A stretch of 64,000 nt of DNA from Roseivivax jejudonensis (GTDB taxonomy: Bacteria > Pseudomonadota > Alphaproteobacteria > Rhodobacterales > Rhodobacteraceae): assembly GCF_900172265.1 (NCBI RefSeq), contig NZ_FWFK01000001.1, positions 310,001-374,000 on the forward strand, written 5' to 3'. The notes below the pieces were generated by a model. The model did no database searches and was not told the origin of the DNA. It was given only the letters and a program-made list of their open reading frames with translations. The position numbers were made by a program, and so were the translations under genes. Each line of letters starts with the position of its first letter. The first letter of the stretch is position 1. Shown here piece after piece: positions 12,220-19,602 of this stretch.

Positions 12220-12246
12220 CTGAGTCAAGCAACTGTGGGGAGAGAC

Positions 12247-12756
12247 ATGGACGCACGCGCGAAACTGGAGCGCAGACTGACCGACTACGTGACGAGCCTG
12301 CGGCGCTACGCGCTCGTGCTGACGCGCGATGGCGACCGGGCCGAGGATCTGGTGCAGGAGACGCTGACGAAGGCGATCGCCGCGGCCGATAGTTGGCAGC
12401 CGGGATCGGATCTTCGCGTCTGGCTGTTCCGGATTCTGCACAACACGCATGTCAGCGAGCGGCGGCGCGCCCGCGTGCGCGAGGATGCGCGCCTTATGCT
12501 GCCCGAGGCGGTCGACGAGACCGACCCGACCAAGCGGATCGAATTGCAGCAGGTGCTCGATGCGCTCGAGCAGCTGCCCGAGGCGCAACGCCAGCCCATC
12601 GTGCTCGTGGCGCTCAAGGAAATGAGCTATGCCGAGGCCGCGCGTGCGCTCGATGTCCCCCTCGGCACCTTCTACAGCCGGCTTGGCCGGGGCCGCGAGG
12701 CCCTGCGCAAGATCGTCGGCGGAATGAAATCGACAAAGCTGCGGCTTGTCGTTTGA
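12247..12756 (+). CDS. ECF-family RNA polymerase sigma factor
   Basis: The protein has 169 residues, with region 2 at about 10-75 (YALVLTRDGDRAEDLVQETL, WLFRILHNTHVSERRR) and region 4 at about 100-150 (LPEAQRQPIVLVALKEMSY, AEAARALDVPLGTFYSRLG). It directs RNA polymerase to stress promoters. The start at 12247 has GGGGAGAG just upstream. The next gene, 11 bases away, encodes its membrane anti-sigma factor. Its own promoter and three more in the surrounding 2 kb share GGATGAA-N14-CGT(A/C)TT. This points to positive autoregulation and a local regulon including the Mrp antiporter. The inducing signal is not evident. Confidence 0.92.
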   Translation: MDARAKLERRLTDYVTSLRRYALVLTRDGDRAEDLVQETLTKAIAAADSWQPGSDLRVWLFRILHNTHVSERRRARVREDARLMLPEAVDETDPTKRIELQQVLDALEQLPEAQRQPIVLVALKEMSYAEAARALDVPLGTFYSRLGRGREALRKIVGGMKSTKLRLVV

Positions 12757-12767
12757 GGAGAGGTCGC

Positions 12768-13559
12768 ATGACACTGACCGAACGGACCGACATCAACGCC
12801 TATCTCGACGGGGAGCTCGGCCCCGACGAAGCCGCCGAGATCGAGGCGAAGCTGGCCGAGGACGAGGAGGCCCGCGCCCGGCTCGAGGCGTACGCCCGCC
12901 AGAAGGACCAGTTGGGCGCGGCGCTCGCCGGACTGGGCGAGGGCGCGCCCTCCACCCTCAAGACCGCACGGCTCCAGAAACGCCTGGCCGCCGCGCTTGC
13001 CCGCCGGACGGCGCCGCGCCGCGTCGTGTTTGGCGGGCCGTGGCTGCGCGGCGGCGCGCAGATCGCGGCGGCTTGCGCGCTCGTGGCGTTCGGCTGGTGG
13101 GGCCACGCCTCCTATGCACCGACGGCGCCGAACGTGCCGGAATACGTGTCCGAGGCGTTCGGGGCGCACACCGTCTTTGCCGAGGATGTGGTGCGGCCGG
13201 CCGAGTTCACCGGAGGCGCCGTCGACGGCGCGGCAGAGTGGTTCTCGTCCAAGATCGGGGTTCCGGTCTCCGCCCCGGATCTCGCCTCGCTCGACCTGCA
13301 GCTCGTCGGCGCGCGGCTCCTGGGCACCAAGGAGGGACCGTTGGCGCAGTTCATCTACGAGGACACTGACGGCGGGCGCTATTCGCTGACGCTCGCGAAG
13401 CATCCCGAGGATCGCCCGCTCGCGCCGCTCAAGGTCGTCGACTATCCCGACCGCGCCGTCGGCTACTGGAGCACGCCCAACATCGACTTCGCCCTCATCG
13501 GCAAGAAGGACGGCCAGGCGATCCAGACAATCGCCACCAATCTTGCGGAGCGGATCTGA
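12768..13559 (+). CDS. Membrane-bound anti-sigma factor
   Basis: The protein has 263 residues. The N-terminal cytoplasmic segment (about 1-75; INAYLDGELGPDEAAEIEAK) has the helix pattern by which anti-sigma factors clamp region 2 and 4 of their sigma. It lacks the HxxxCxxC zinc motif. One membrane helix lies at about 93-115, followed by a periplasmic domain of about 145 residues that would sense the signal. A strong site, GAGGAGAGG, precedes the ATG. It is cotranscribed with the sigma gene and followed by an intrinsic terminator. Release may be by regulated proteolysis, as in other single-span anti-sigmas, but nothing here shows it. Confidence 0.85.
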   Translation: MTLTERTDINAYLDGELGPDEAAEIEAKLAEDEEARARLEAYARQKDQLGAALAGLGEGAPSTLKTARLQKRLAAALARRTAPRRVVFGGPWLRGGAQIAAACALVAFGWWGHASYAPTAPNVPEYVSEAFGAHTVFAEDVVRPAEFTGGAVDGAAEWFSSKIGVPVSAPDLASLDLQLVGARLLGTKEGPLAQFIYEDTDGGRYSLTLAKHPEDRPLAPLKVVDYPDRAVGYWSTPNIDFALIGKKDGQAIQTIATNLAERI

Positions 13560-13603
13560 GCCCGATCGCTTCTCTCCTTCGTCCAGACCCGGCCCCGCGA
13601 GAC

Positions 13604-13636
13604 GACCGCCCGACACGTTCGGGCGGTCACTTTTTT
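13604..13636 (+). terminator. Intrinsic terminator of the sigma/anti-sigma operon
   Basis: A 10-bp stem (13604-13613 with 13619-13628) with a 5-base loop is followed by TTTTTT at 13631-13636. It ends the transcript 45 bases after the anti-sigma stop, immediately before the next ECF-type promoter. Confidence 0.88.
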
Positions 13637-13644
13637 CGGGTCAC

Positions 13645-13671
13645 GGATGAAACCGCCCGGCGGGGCGTATT
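13645..13671 (+). promoter_or_regulatory. ECF-type promoter for the small membrane protein gene
   Basis: GGATGAA (13645-13651), 14 bases, then CGTATT (13666-13671). It is identical in both boxes to the promoter of the sigma gene and lies between a terminator and the gene at 13737. Confidence 0.75.
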
Positions 13672-13736
13672 CACCACATGAACGCGGCGCCGACCGACCC
13701 GACCGGTGCCGCCCCAGAACAAGGAGGAGGATACGG

Positions 13737-14117
13737 ATGACCAAGCTTTCGTTCACCCAGATCCGCGCGCTCTACGCCGCTCTTGCCGTCGGCATCGGGG
13801 CGCTCGTTCTGCCCTTCGTCGTGACCTTCACACCCGACAAGGCGATCGCCGCGCATCTCGTCGGCCTCGTGATCGCCGGCCTCGCAGCCAAGGCGCTATG
13901 GCGGCCCGACGCCAGCGACGGAATCCTGCTGGCCGGCGCAGGGGCGCTGGCGATCGTGATCCCGGTCTTCGCGCTTCAGGTGCCGGCCGGCGCGACATGG
14001 ACGCTGCCCGCGCTCGGCGCCATCGCCTTCGCGATCGGCCTGCACCACGTCGCCCGACGGGATGAGCGCGATCCCACGCCACCCTCGACCCGGGTCGGGA
14101 CCGACGCGGAAGCCTGA
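13737..14117 (+). CDS. Small integral membrane protein, 126 aa
   Basis: Four membrane helices are predicted at about 12-31, 38-54, 62-81 and 87-104, with a charged C-terminal tail. No family is recognised. The start at 13737 (MTKLSFTQIR) has AGGAGGAG upstream. The gene is a single unit flanked by an ECF-type promoter and a strong terminator. It therefore appears to be a dedicated target of the adjacent sigma factor. An envelope or ion-homeostasis role fits the neighbouring Mrp operon, but there is no motif to show it. Confidence 0.75.
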   Translation: MTKLSFTQIRALYAALAVGIGALVLPFVVTFTPDKAIAAHLVGLVIAGLAAKALWRPDASDGILLAGAGALAIVIPVFALQVPAGATWTLPALGAIAFAIGLHHVARRDERDPTPPSTRVGTDAEA

Positions 14118-14174
14118 GACTTGCCTGCCAGGCGGAGCGTTTTCGCCCCTTGCCCCTCGCTGCTCCGCCACTTC

Positions 14175-14203
14175 GGGGCCGGTCCTGGACCGGCCCCTTT
14201 TTT
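14175..14203 (+). terminator. Intrinsic terminator after the small membrane protein
   Basis: A perfect 10-bp GGGGCCGGTC/GACCGGCCCC stem (14175-14184, 14188-14197) closes a 3-base loop and is followed by six T residues. The Mrp operon promoter starts 14 bases later. Confidence 0.9.
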
Positions 14204-14216
14204 CTGGCCGATGCCC

Positions 14217-14243
14217 GGATGAAGCGGTCGCTTCGCGCGTATT
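14217..14243 (+). promoter_or_regulatory. ECF-type promoter of the Mrp antiporter operon
   Basis: GGATGAA (14217-14223), 14 bases, then CGTATT (14238-14243). Both boxes equal those before the sigma gene and the small membrane protein gene. The first Mrp gene starts 155 bases downstream, leaving a long leader in which I see no clear structure. Confidence 0.75.
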
Positions 14244-14398
14244 TTAATCAAGTGCTTCGCGCGGGCCGAGAGGTCTGCGACGGCACCCGGTCCGCCGATG
14301 CGGGCCACAGGGTCCGGGCCCCTCTGGCAACCGCGTGGCAGCAGGTTGCGATGTCGGACCCCTGATCAGCGCCATGCGACGCTGCCACAGGAGGTCCA

Positions 14399-15001
14399 AT
14401 GAACGCCCGTCACGACTTTCAGCCGTGCGACCTTTCCCCGACGCCGCCGGAGACGGTGCGCGAAACGAAGCACACCAGCCGCACCGACGGGCCGAGGGCC
14501 GCCCTTCGCGCCCCGGGCCGCGTGCGCAGCGCCCTCGTGACGGGTGGTACGCTCGCCGCGCTCTGGGCGGGGCTGCACTGGGACGACCCGCAAAGCTGGG
14601 TCATCGGCGCCCCGACCGTGCTTCTCGGCGCCGGCGCCGCGGCGCTCGTGCCGCCGAGTACGCCCCCGCGTCTCTCTCTGCGCGGCGCGCTGGGCTTCGC
14701 GGCATTCGCGGCGGTCGGCGTGATGCGCGGGGCAATCGACGTGAGCCTGCGTGCGCTTCGCCCGCACACGTTGCGTCCCGGGCGCCTCGTCTGGCGCACC
14801 TACCTGCCCCCCGGACGCCCGCGACGGCTCTTCGCGCTCACCATCACCCTTCTGCCCGGCACGCTGACCGCGCGGCTCGACGGCGACACGCTGATCGTCC
14901 ACGCGCTCGATCGCGGTGCCGGGACGCGCGCCGATCTCGGCGCGCTCGAGGCGCGGGTCGCCGCGCTGTTCAAGACGACGAAACCGGAGACTTGGCCATG
15001 A
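14399..15001 (+). CDS. mrpE: Mrp-type Na+/H+ antiporter subunit E
   Basis: The protein has 200 residues. After a polar N-terminal extension of about 45 residues come two or three membrane helices, then a cytoplasmic C-terminal domain with the MnhE-like sequence RLFALTITLLPGTLTARLDGDTLIVHALD. It is part of the membrane complex that exchanges cytoplasmic Na+ for protons. It is the first gene of an eight-gene operon in which every neighbour overlaps, here by ATGA with the F subunit. CAGGAGGT precedes the start. The order E-F-G-B-C-D differs from the ABCDEFG order of classical mrp operons. Confidence 0.88.
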   Translation: MNARHDFQPCDLSPTPPETVRETKHTSRTDGPRAALRAPGRVRSALVTGGTLAALWAGLHWDDPQSWVIGAPTVLLGAGAAALVPPSTPPRLSLRGALGFAAFAAVGVMRGAIDVSLRALRPHTLRPGRLVWRTYLPPGRPRRLFALTITLLPGTLTARLDGDTLIVHALDRGAGTRADLGALEARVAALFKTTKPETWP

Positions 15002-15249
15002 TCCTCGAGGTCCTACCGTTCCTGTCGCTTCTTGCGACGCTGGCCAGCCTGCCCCGGCTCCTGCTGGGGCCTGGCGCCGCGGACCGCATCGTCGCGGCGC
15101 AGCTCGCCGGGACGGGCGCCGTCGCGACGCTCATCCTTCTGGGCGCGGCAACGGCGACACCACCGCTCTACGACGTCGCCCTCGTCTTCGCCGCGCTCGC
15201 CGCGGTGACGGGTCTCGCGTTCGTCGCGCTCTCGGGGCGCGCGCGATGA
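14998..15249 (+). CDS. mrpF: Mrp-type antiporter subunit F
   Basis: The protein has 83 residues and three membrane helices. The segment LLLGPGAADRIVAAQLAGTGAV matches the MnhF/PhaF signature (GP..DR....). It is an accessory subunit needed for assembly of the antiporter. It starts in an ATGA overlap with mrpE and overlaps mrpG by four bases. Confidence 0.88.
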   Translation: MILEVLPFLSLLATLASLPRLLLGPGAADRIVAAQLAGTGAVATLILLGAATATPPLYDVALVFAALAAVTGLAFVALSGRAR

Positions 15250-15539
15250 GTGCTGCGCTGTTTGGACTCGGGCTCGTACTGATGAGCCTCGGGATCGTGT
15301 TCCTGTTCGTTGCGGCGCTGGGGCTCTGGCGGCTGCCTGACCTGCTGTCGCGCCTGCACGTTCTGACCAAGGCCGACACCGCGGGGCTGGCGCTCGTCGC
15401 TCTCGGCGCGGCCTGCGTTTCGGGGTCGCTCGCGGCGCTTCTGCCGCTGCTGCTGTGCGTCGTCCTGGTTGCGATCTCCGGGGCCACGATCGGGCACCTG
15501 GTCGCGCGCTCCGTCACGCGGCGGGAGACAGCGCCATGA
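15246..15539 (+). CDS. mrpG: Mrp-type antiporter subunit G
   Basis: The protein has 97 residues and three membrane helices. The segment GLWRLPDLLSRLHVLTKADTAGL is the MnhG/PhaG signature (G..R.PD...R.H...K..T.G). It is an accessory subunit of the antiporter. ATGA overlaps with both neighbours indicate coupled translation. Confidence 0.9.
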   Translation: MSAALFGLGLVLMSLGIVFLFVAALGLWRLPDLLSRLHVLTKADTAGLALVALGAACVSGSLAALLPLLLCVVLVAISGATIGHLVARSVTRRETAP

Positions 15540-16435
15540 TCGCCTTCGACATCGTCCTGACGCTCGGCCTCCTCGCCTGCGCCGCTATGGCCCTGACGCT
15601 TCGCGACCGCACCGCGTCGATCGCAGCCTTCGTGGTCGCCGGGCTTCTCATCGCGCTGTCCTGGGTCCGGCTGGCCGCGCCCGACGTGGCGCTCGCCGAA
15701 GCCGCGATCGGCGCCGGCGTGACAGGTGCGTTGTTCCTGCGCAGCGCGCGCCGGATCGGGCCGATCACCGGCGGGCCCGTCGGTGGCATGAGCGCCTCGA
15801 TCGCAGCGGCGCTCGGGGCCGGAGGCCTCTCTGCCGCGTTGTTCTGGGCCTTTGCCGGCACGTCGGGCCCGGTGCCCTACCCGCCGCTCGTCGCCGCGAA
15901 CCTCGAGGCGAGCGGCGTCACCAACCCTGTCACGGCGGTTCTGCTAAACTTCCGCGCATGGGACACGCTGCTCGAGATCGCGGTTCTCGCGGTCGCGCTC
16001 GCCCTCGTCGTCATGCTCGGCCCCGCGCCCGTCGTGCCACGCGCGCTCGGCGAACTCGTCCTGCCCTTCGCGCGGATCGTCGTGCCGCTGGCGATCCTCG
16101 TCGCCGGGCACCTGCTCTGGCAGGGGGCAACGGCGCCCGGCGGCGCGTTCCAGGCGGGCGCCGTTCTCGCCGGCGGCATGCTGGCTCTCGTTCTGGCCGG
16201 GATCGGACCCGCGGGAGAGCGTATCGTGCGCGGCGCGCTCCTTCTCGGGCTGGCCGGGCTCGCCGTGTTCGTCGGTGCGGCGCTCGCCGCCGAAGGCCTG
16301 ACGGGCCGGTTCCTCGGCTACCCGGCGGGCGCCGAAAAGGCCTGGATCATCGCCATCGAGGCATCGCTTACGCTGTCGATCGCGGCGACGCTGTGCCTGC
16401 TGTTCACCGGACCGGTGCGGAGACCTCACCAATGA
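15536..16435 (+). CDS. Mrp-type antiporter: MbhD-like (DUF4040) and MrpB domains fused
   Basis: The protein has 299 residues and about nine membrane helices. Residues 1-85 resemble the MbhD/DUF4040 module that forms the C-terminal part of MrpA elsewhere (SWVRLAAPDVALAEAAIGAG). Residues about 150-290 resemble MrpB (HLLWQGATAPGGAFQAGAV). The fusion supplies the piece of MrpA that the D-like subunits lack. This is a layout seen in group 2-type Mrp and membrane-bound hydrogenase modules. It overlaps both neighbouring genes by four bases. Confidence 0.82.
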   Translation: MIAFDIVLTLGLLACAAMALTLRDRTASIAAFVVAGLLIALSWVRLAAPDVALAEAAIGAGVTGALFLRSARRIGPITGGPVGGMSASIAAALGAGGLSAALFWAFAGTSGPVPYPPLVAANLEASGVTNPVTAVLLNFRAWDTLLEIAVLAVALALVVMLGPAPVVPRALGELVLPFARIVVPLAILVAGHLLWQGATAPGGAFQAGAVLAGGMLALVLAGIGPAGERIVRGALLLGLAGLAVFVGAALAAEGLTGRFLGYPAGAEKAWIIAIEASLTLSIAATLCLLFTGPVRRPHQ

Positions 16436-16713
16436 CGACCGACCTTGTCTATCATGTCGCCGGCGCCGGGCTGACCGGTCTTGCGCTCTGGCGCCTGGCC
16501 ACCTGCCGTGACGCGCTTCGGCGGATCATGGCGCTCAACGTGCTCGCCATCGGCATCGCGATGGTGCTGCTCGCCTCGGGCTTCGATGCCGCGACCGGCC
16601 GCACGGACCCGGTGCCGCAAGCATTCGCTTTGACCGGTATCGTCGTGCTGGTGTCGGTCACGGCCGCGCTCCTTGCGCTGGCCGAGCGGATCGGAGGACG
16701 CTCGAATGACTGA
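16432..16713 (+). CDS. mrpC: Mrp-type antiporter subunit C
   Basis: The protein has 93 residues and three membrane helices. It is homologous in layout to NuoK/MnhC: GLALWRLATCRDALRRIMALNVLAIGIAM, then the late helix DPVPQAFALTGIVV with the conserved DP(L/V)PQAL.LT motif of MnhC. It lines the ion path next to the D subunits. It overlaps mrpD by 8 bases. Confidence 0.88.
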   Translation: MTTDLVYHVAGAGLTGLALWRLATCRDALRRIMALNVLAIGIAMVLLASGFDAATGRTDPVPQAFALTGIVVLVSVTAALLALAERIGGRSND

Positions 16714-18133
16714 GGCGTCGCTGATCGTGTCGCTGCCGCTCCTCGCCGCCGTCGTCACTGCGGCATCCGCACGGGTGGCGCGGCCCGTGGGCCTGATCGC
16801 CACGGCGGCCAACGCGGCGCTGGCGATCCTGCTCGCCCGCCGCGTGCTGGCGGAGGGCGCGCAGGTCACGCATCTCGGCGGGTGGGAGGCACCCCTCGGT
16901 ATCGCGTTCGAAACGGACGGTCTGGCGGCGGTGATGATCCTGATGGCAGCGATCGTCGGCGTCGCCGTGGCCGTGCAGGCGAGCGATGACCGGACACCGC
17001 GTTCCGCCACCGATCCGGGAGCGTTCTGGCCGCTCTGGCTGGCCACCCTCGGCGCGATGAACGCGCTGTTTCTGTCGGCGGACCTGTTCAACCTCTACGT
17101 GACCTTCGAGATCCTCGGCCTCGCAGCCGTCGGCCTGACCGCGCTTACGGGCACGCGCCGCGCGCTCCGGGCGGCCTTCGATTACCTGAGCGCCGGACTT
17201 GCGGGCAGCTTGCTCCTGCTGCTGGGCGTGGCGCTGGCCTATGCCGCCGCCGGACAGGTCGACCTAAGCGTCGTGCCCGCACTGACCGAAAGCGCCCAAG
17301 GCCGCATCTCTCTCGCGCTCATCTTTGCCGGACTGGCGGTGAAGGCGGCGCTCTTTCCGCTGCATTTCTGGATGCCGGCGGCACATTCGAGCGCCGCGCC
17401 CGTCGCCAGCGCGCTGCTGTCGGCGCTGGTCGTGAAGGCCGCGATCTACGTCGCCCTGCGGCTGTCGCTCGATGGTGGCATCGGGGCCGAACCTTTGCGC
17501 GTGGCGATGGCCGCCGCCGGCGCCGGGGCGATGCTCTGGGGGTCGTGGCACGCGCTGCGGGCCGACCGGCTGAAGCTTCTGGTCGCGCACTCGACGGTCG
17601 CCCAGGTCGGTCTCATCTCTCTCGCTCTCGGCGTCGCGCCCGGCGCGGCCGACAGCACCCTGTGGCACGCGGCGGTTCTTCTGATGCTCAGCCACGCCTT
17701 CGCCAAGGCCGCGATGTTCCTCGCCGTGGGACGCATCGCCGAAGAACTCGGCCACGACCGCATCTCGGGCCTCAACCGCGAAGAGCTGCGCCCGGGCGCG
17801 GCCGAGTTCGCCTTCGCGGTCGCCGCAGTGAGCCTGATCGGATTGCCGCCCACCGCCGGGTTCGTCGGCAAGTGGGTCCTGATCGAGGGGCTGATCGACC
17901 GCGACGCCTGGATCTGGGTCGCGCTCGTCTTCGCGGGGACGGTCCTGTCCGCCGCGTATCTCAGCCGCGTCGTGTCGCGCTGCCTTCGCGGCGGCCCGCA
18001 TGTCGCACCCGGCGCGCGCCGCCCGCAATGGCGCGCCGGAGACGTGGCCGCGCTCGGGCTCGCCGTCTCGGCGCTGCTTCTCGGTCTCGGCTCCGCCCTA
18101 CCGTTCGCGCTTCTGGAGATCACCGTCACATGA
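16706..18133 (+). CDS. mrpD: Mrp-type antiporter subunit D, first paralogue
   Basis: The protein has 475 residues and about 14 membrane helices, and belongs to the proton-conducting NuoL/M/N-MrpA/D family. The pump residues are present: Glu135 in YVTFEIL, the Lys in GLAVKAALFPLHFW and a second Lys in SALVVKAAIYV. It is probably the canonical ion-translocating subunit. ATGA coupled to the next paralogue. Confidence 0.9.
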   Translation: MTEASLIVSLPLLAAVVTAASARVARPVGLIATAANAALAILLARRVLAEGAQVTHLGGWEAPLGIAFETDGLAAVMILMAAIVGVAVAVQASDDRTPRSATDPGAFWPLWLATLGAMNALFLSADLFNLYVTFEILGLAAVGLTALTGTRRALRAAFDYLSAGLAGSLLLLLGVALAYAAAGQVDLSVVPALTESAQGRISLALIFAGLAVKAALFPLHFWMPAAHSSAAPVASALLSALVVKAAIYVALRLSLDGGIGAEPLRVAMAAAGAGAMLWGSWHALRADRLKLLVAHSTVAQVGLISLALGVAPGAADSTLWHAAVLLMLSHAFAKAAMFLAVGRIAEELGHDRISGLNREELRPGAAEFAFAVAAVSLIGLPPTAGFVGKWVLIEGLIDRDAWIWVALVFAGTVLSAAYLSRVVSRCLRGGPHVAPGARRPQWRAGDVAALGLAVSALLLGLGSALPFALLEITVT

Positions 18134-19602
18134 GCGACCTTCTGCCCCTCGCCATCCTGCTGACCTCGCTCGGCGTGGCGCCCGTGATCCTCGCGCTGCC
18201 CGATCACTGGAGCCGCCTGCGCACGGCGCTCAACCTCGGCGCGGCGACGATCAAGGTCGCGCTCGTCGCGTGGCTGTCGATGGCCGTCGCCAGCGGCGCC
18301 GATTTCGGCGTCGGCATCGCGATCGCGCCCGGCCTTTCGCTCGAACTGCAGGCCGATGCGCTCTCGGTCCTCTTTCTCGCGCTGTCGTCGGTCCTGTGGC
18401 TTCTGACGACGATCTACGCCGTGGGCTATTTGGAGGGTGGGACGGACCGCAGCCGGTTCTTCGGGTTCTTCAGCCTCTGCGTCGCCTCGACCGTGGGCAT
18501 CGCCATGGCCGGCAACCTCTTTACCTTCCTCGTCTTCTTCGAACTTCTGACGCTCGCGACATGGCCGCTGGTCGTGCATCGCGGCTCGGCCGAGGCCCAC
18601 CGCGCCGGGCGGATCTACCTGATCTATACGCTGGGCGGCGGGCTCGCGCTCACGCTCGGGACGATCTGGCTCTATGCGCTTGCGGGCGACGTGCCCTTCA
18701 CGCCGCGCGGCGTTCTCGGCGATCTGCCCGAGACGCATCGCGCGAGCGTCACGGCGATCTTCGTGCTGCTGATCGCGGGCGTGGGCGTTAAAGCGGCGCT
18801 CGTGCCGCTCCACGGCTGGCTGCCCGTGTCGATGGTCGCACCCGCACCGGTCAGCGCGCTTCTCCACGCGGTCGCGGTGGTCAAGTCCGGCGCCTACGGG
18901 ATCATGCGGATCGTCTACGACGTTTACGGGGTCGATACGGTGCAGGCGCTCGGCCTCGCCCTGCCACTCGCGGCGCTGGCCGCGCTCACGATCCTCTGGG
19001 GCTCGATCCGGGCATTGCGCCAGGACGACCTGAAGAAGCGTCTCGCCTATTCGACGGTCAGCCAGGTCAGCTACATCACTCTGGGTGTTGCGCTGATTTC
19101 GCCGCTTGCGGCGATCGGCGGGCTCGCCCACCTGATCCACCAGGGTATCATGAAGATCACGCTCTTTCTCGCCGCCGGCAATTTCGCCGAAGCGCGCGGG
19201 GTCAAGACGGTGAGCGCAATGGACGGGATGGGGCGGCTCATGCCCGGCACGACGCTGGCCTTCACCATCGGCGCGCTCGGCATGATCGGCATTCCGCCGC
19301 TCGCGGGCTTCGTCAGCAAATGGTACCTGGGCGCGGGCGGCCTCGACGTGGGCCAGCCCGCGGTGATCGCGCTCCTGGCCGGGTCGAGCCTGCTGAACGC
19401 CGCCTACTTCCTGCCGATCCTGCAACGTGCGTGGTTCCGACCGCCGCCCGAGGACGTCGTTCCGAAGCGCGGCATCGGCTGGATGCTCGTCGCGCCTCCC
19501 GCCGTCACCGCCGCCCTCGTCGTCGCGGCGGGTCTTCTGGCCAACGCGCCGTTCAGCCCGCTCGGCTGGACCCGCTTCATCGTCTCGCTGGAGTATCTAT
19601 GA
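18130..19602 (+). CDS. Mrp/NuoL-like proton-conducting subunit, second paralogue
   Basis: The protein has 490 residues, with about 14 membrane helices. It keeps the conserved Glu138 (FLVFFELLTLATWP), the Lys of GVGVKAALVPLHGW and the Lys of VAVVKSGAYGIM. It resembles the MrpD-like and MbhH-like subunits of modular antiporters. It lies between two further paralogues, overlapping both by four bases. A separate channel in the complex is likely. Confidence 0.88.
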   Translation: MSDLLPLAILLTSLGVAPVILALPDHWSRLRTALNLGAATIKVALVAWLSMAVASGADFGVGIAIAPGLSLELQADALSVLFLALSSVLWLLTTIYAVGYLEGGTDRSRFFGFFSLCVASTVGIAMAGNLFTFLVFFELLTLATWPLVVHRGSAEAHRAGRIYLIYTLGGGLALTLGTIWLYALAGDVPFTPRGVLGDLPETHRASVTAIFVLLIAGVGVKAALVPLHGWLPVSMVAPAPVSALLHAVAVVKSGAYGIMRIVYDVYGVDTVQALGLALPLAALAALTILWGSIRALRQDDLKKRLAYSTVSQVSYITLGVALISPLAAIGGLAHLIHQGIMKITLFLAAGNFAEARGVKTVSAMDGMGRLMPGTTLAFTIGALGMIGIPPLAGFVSKWYLGAGGLDVGQPAVIALLAGSSLLNAAYFLPILQRAWFRPPPEDVVPKRGIGWMLVAPPAVTAALVVAAGLLANAPFSPLGWTRFIVSLEYL

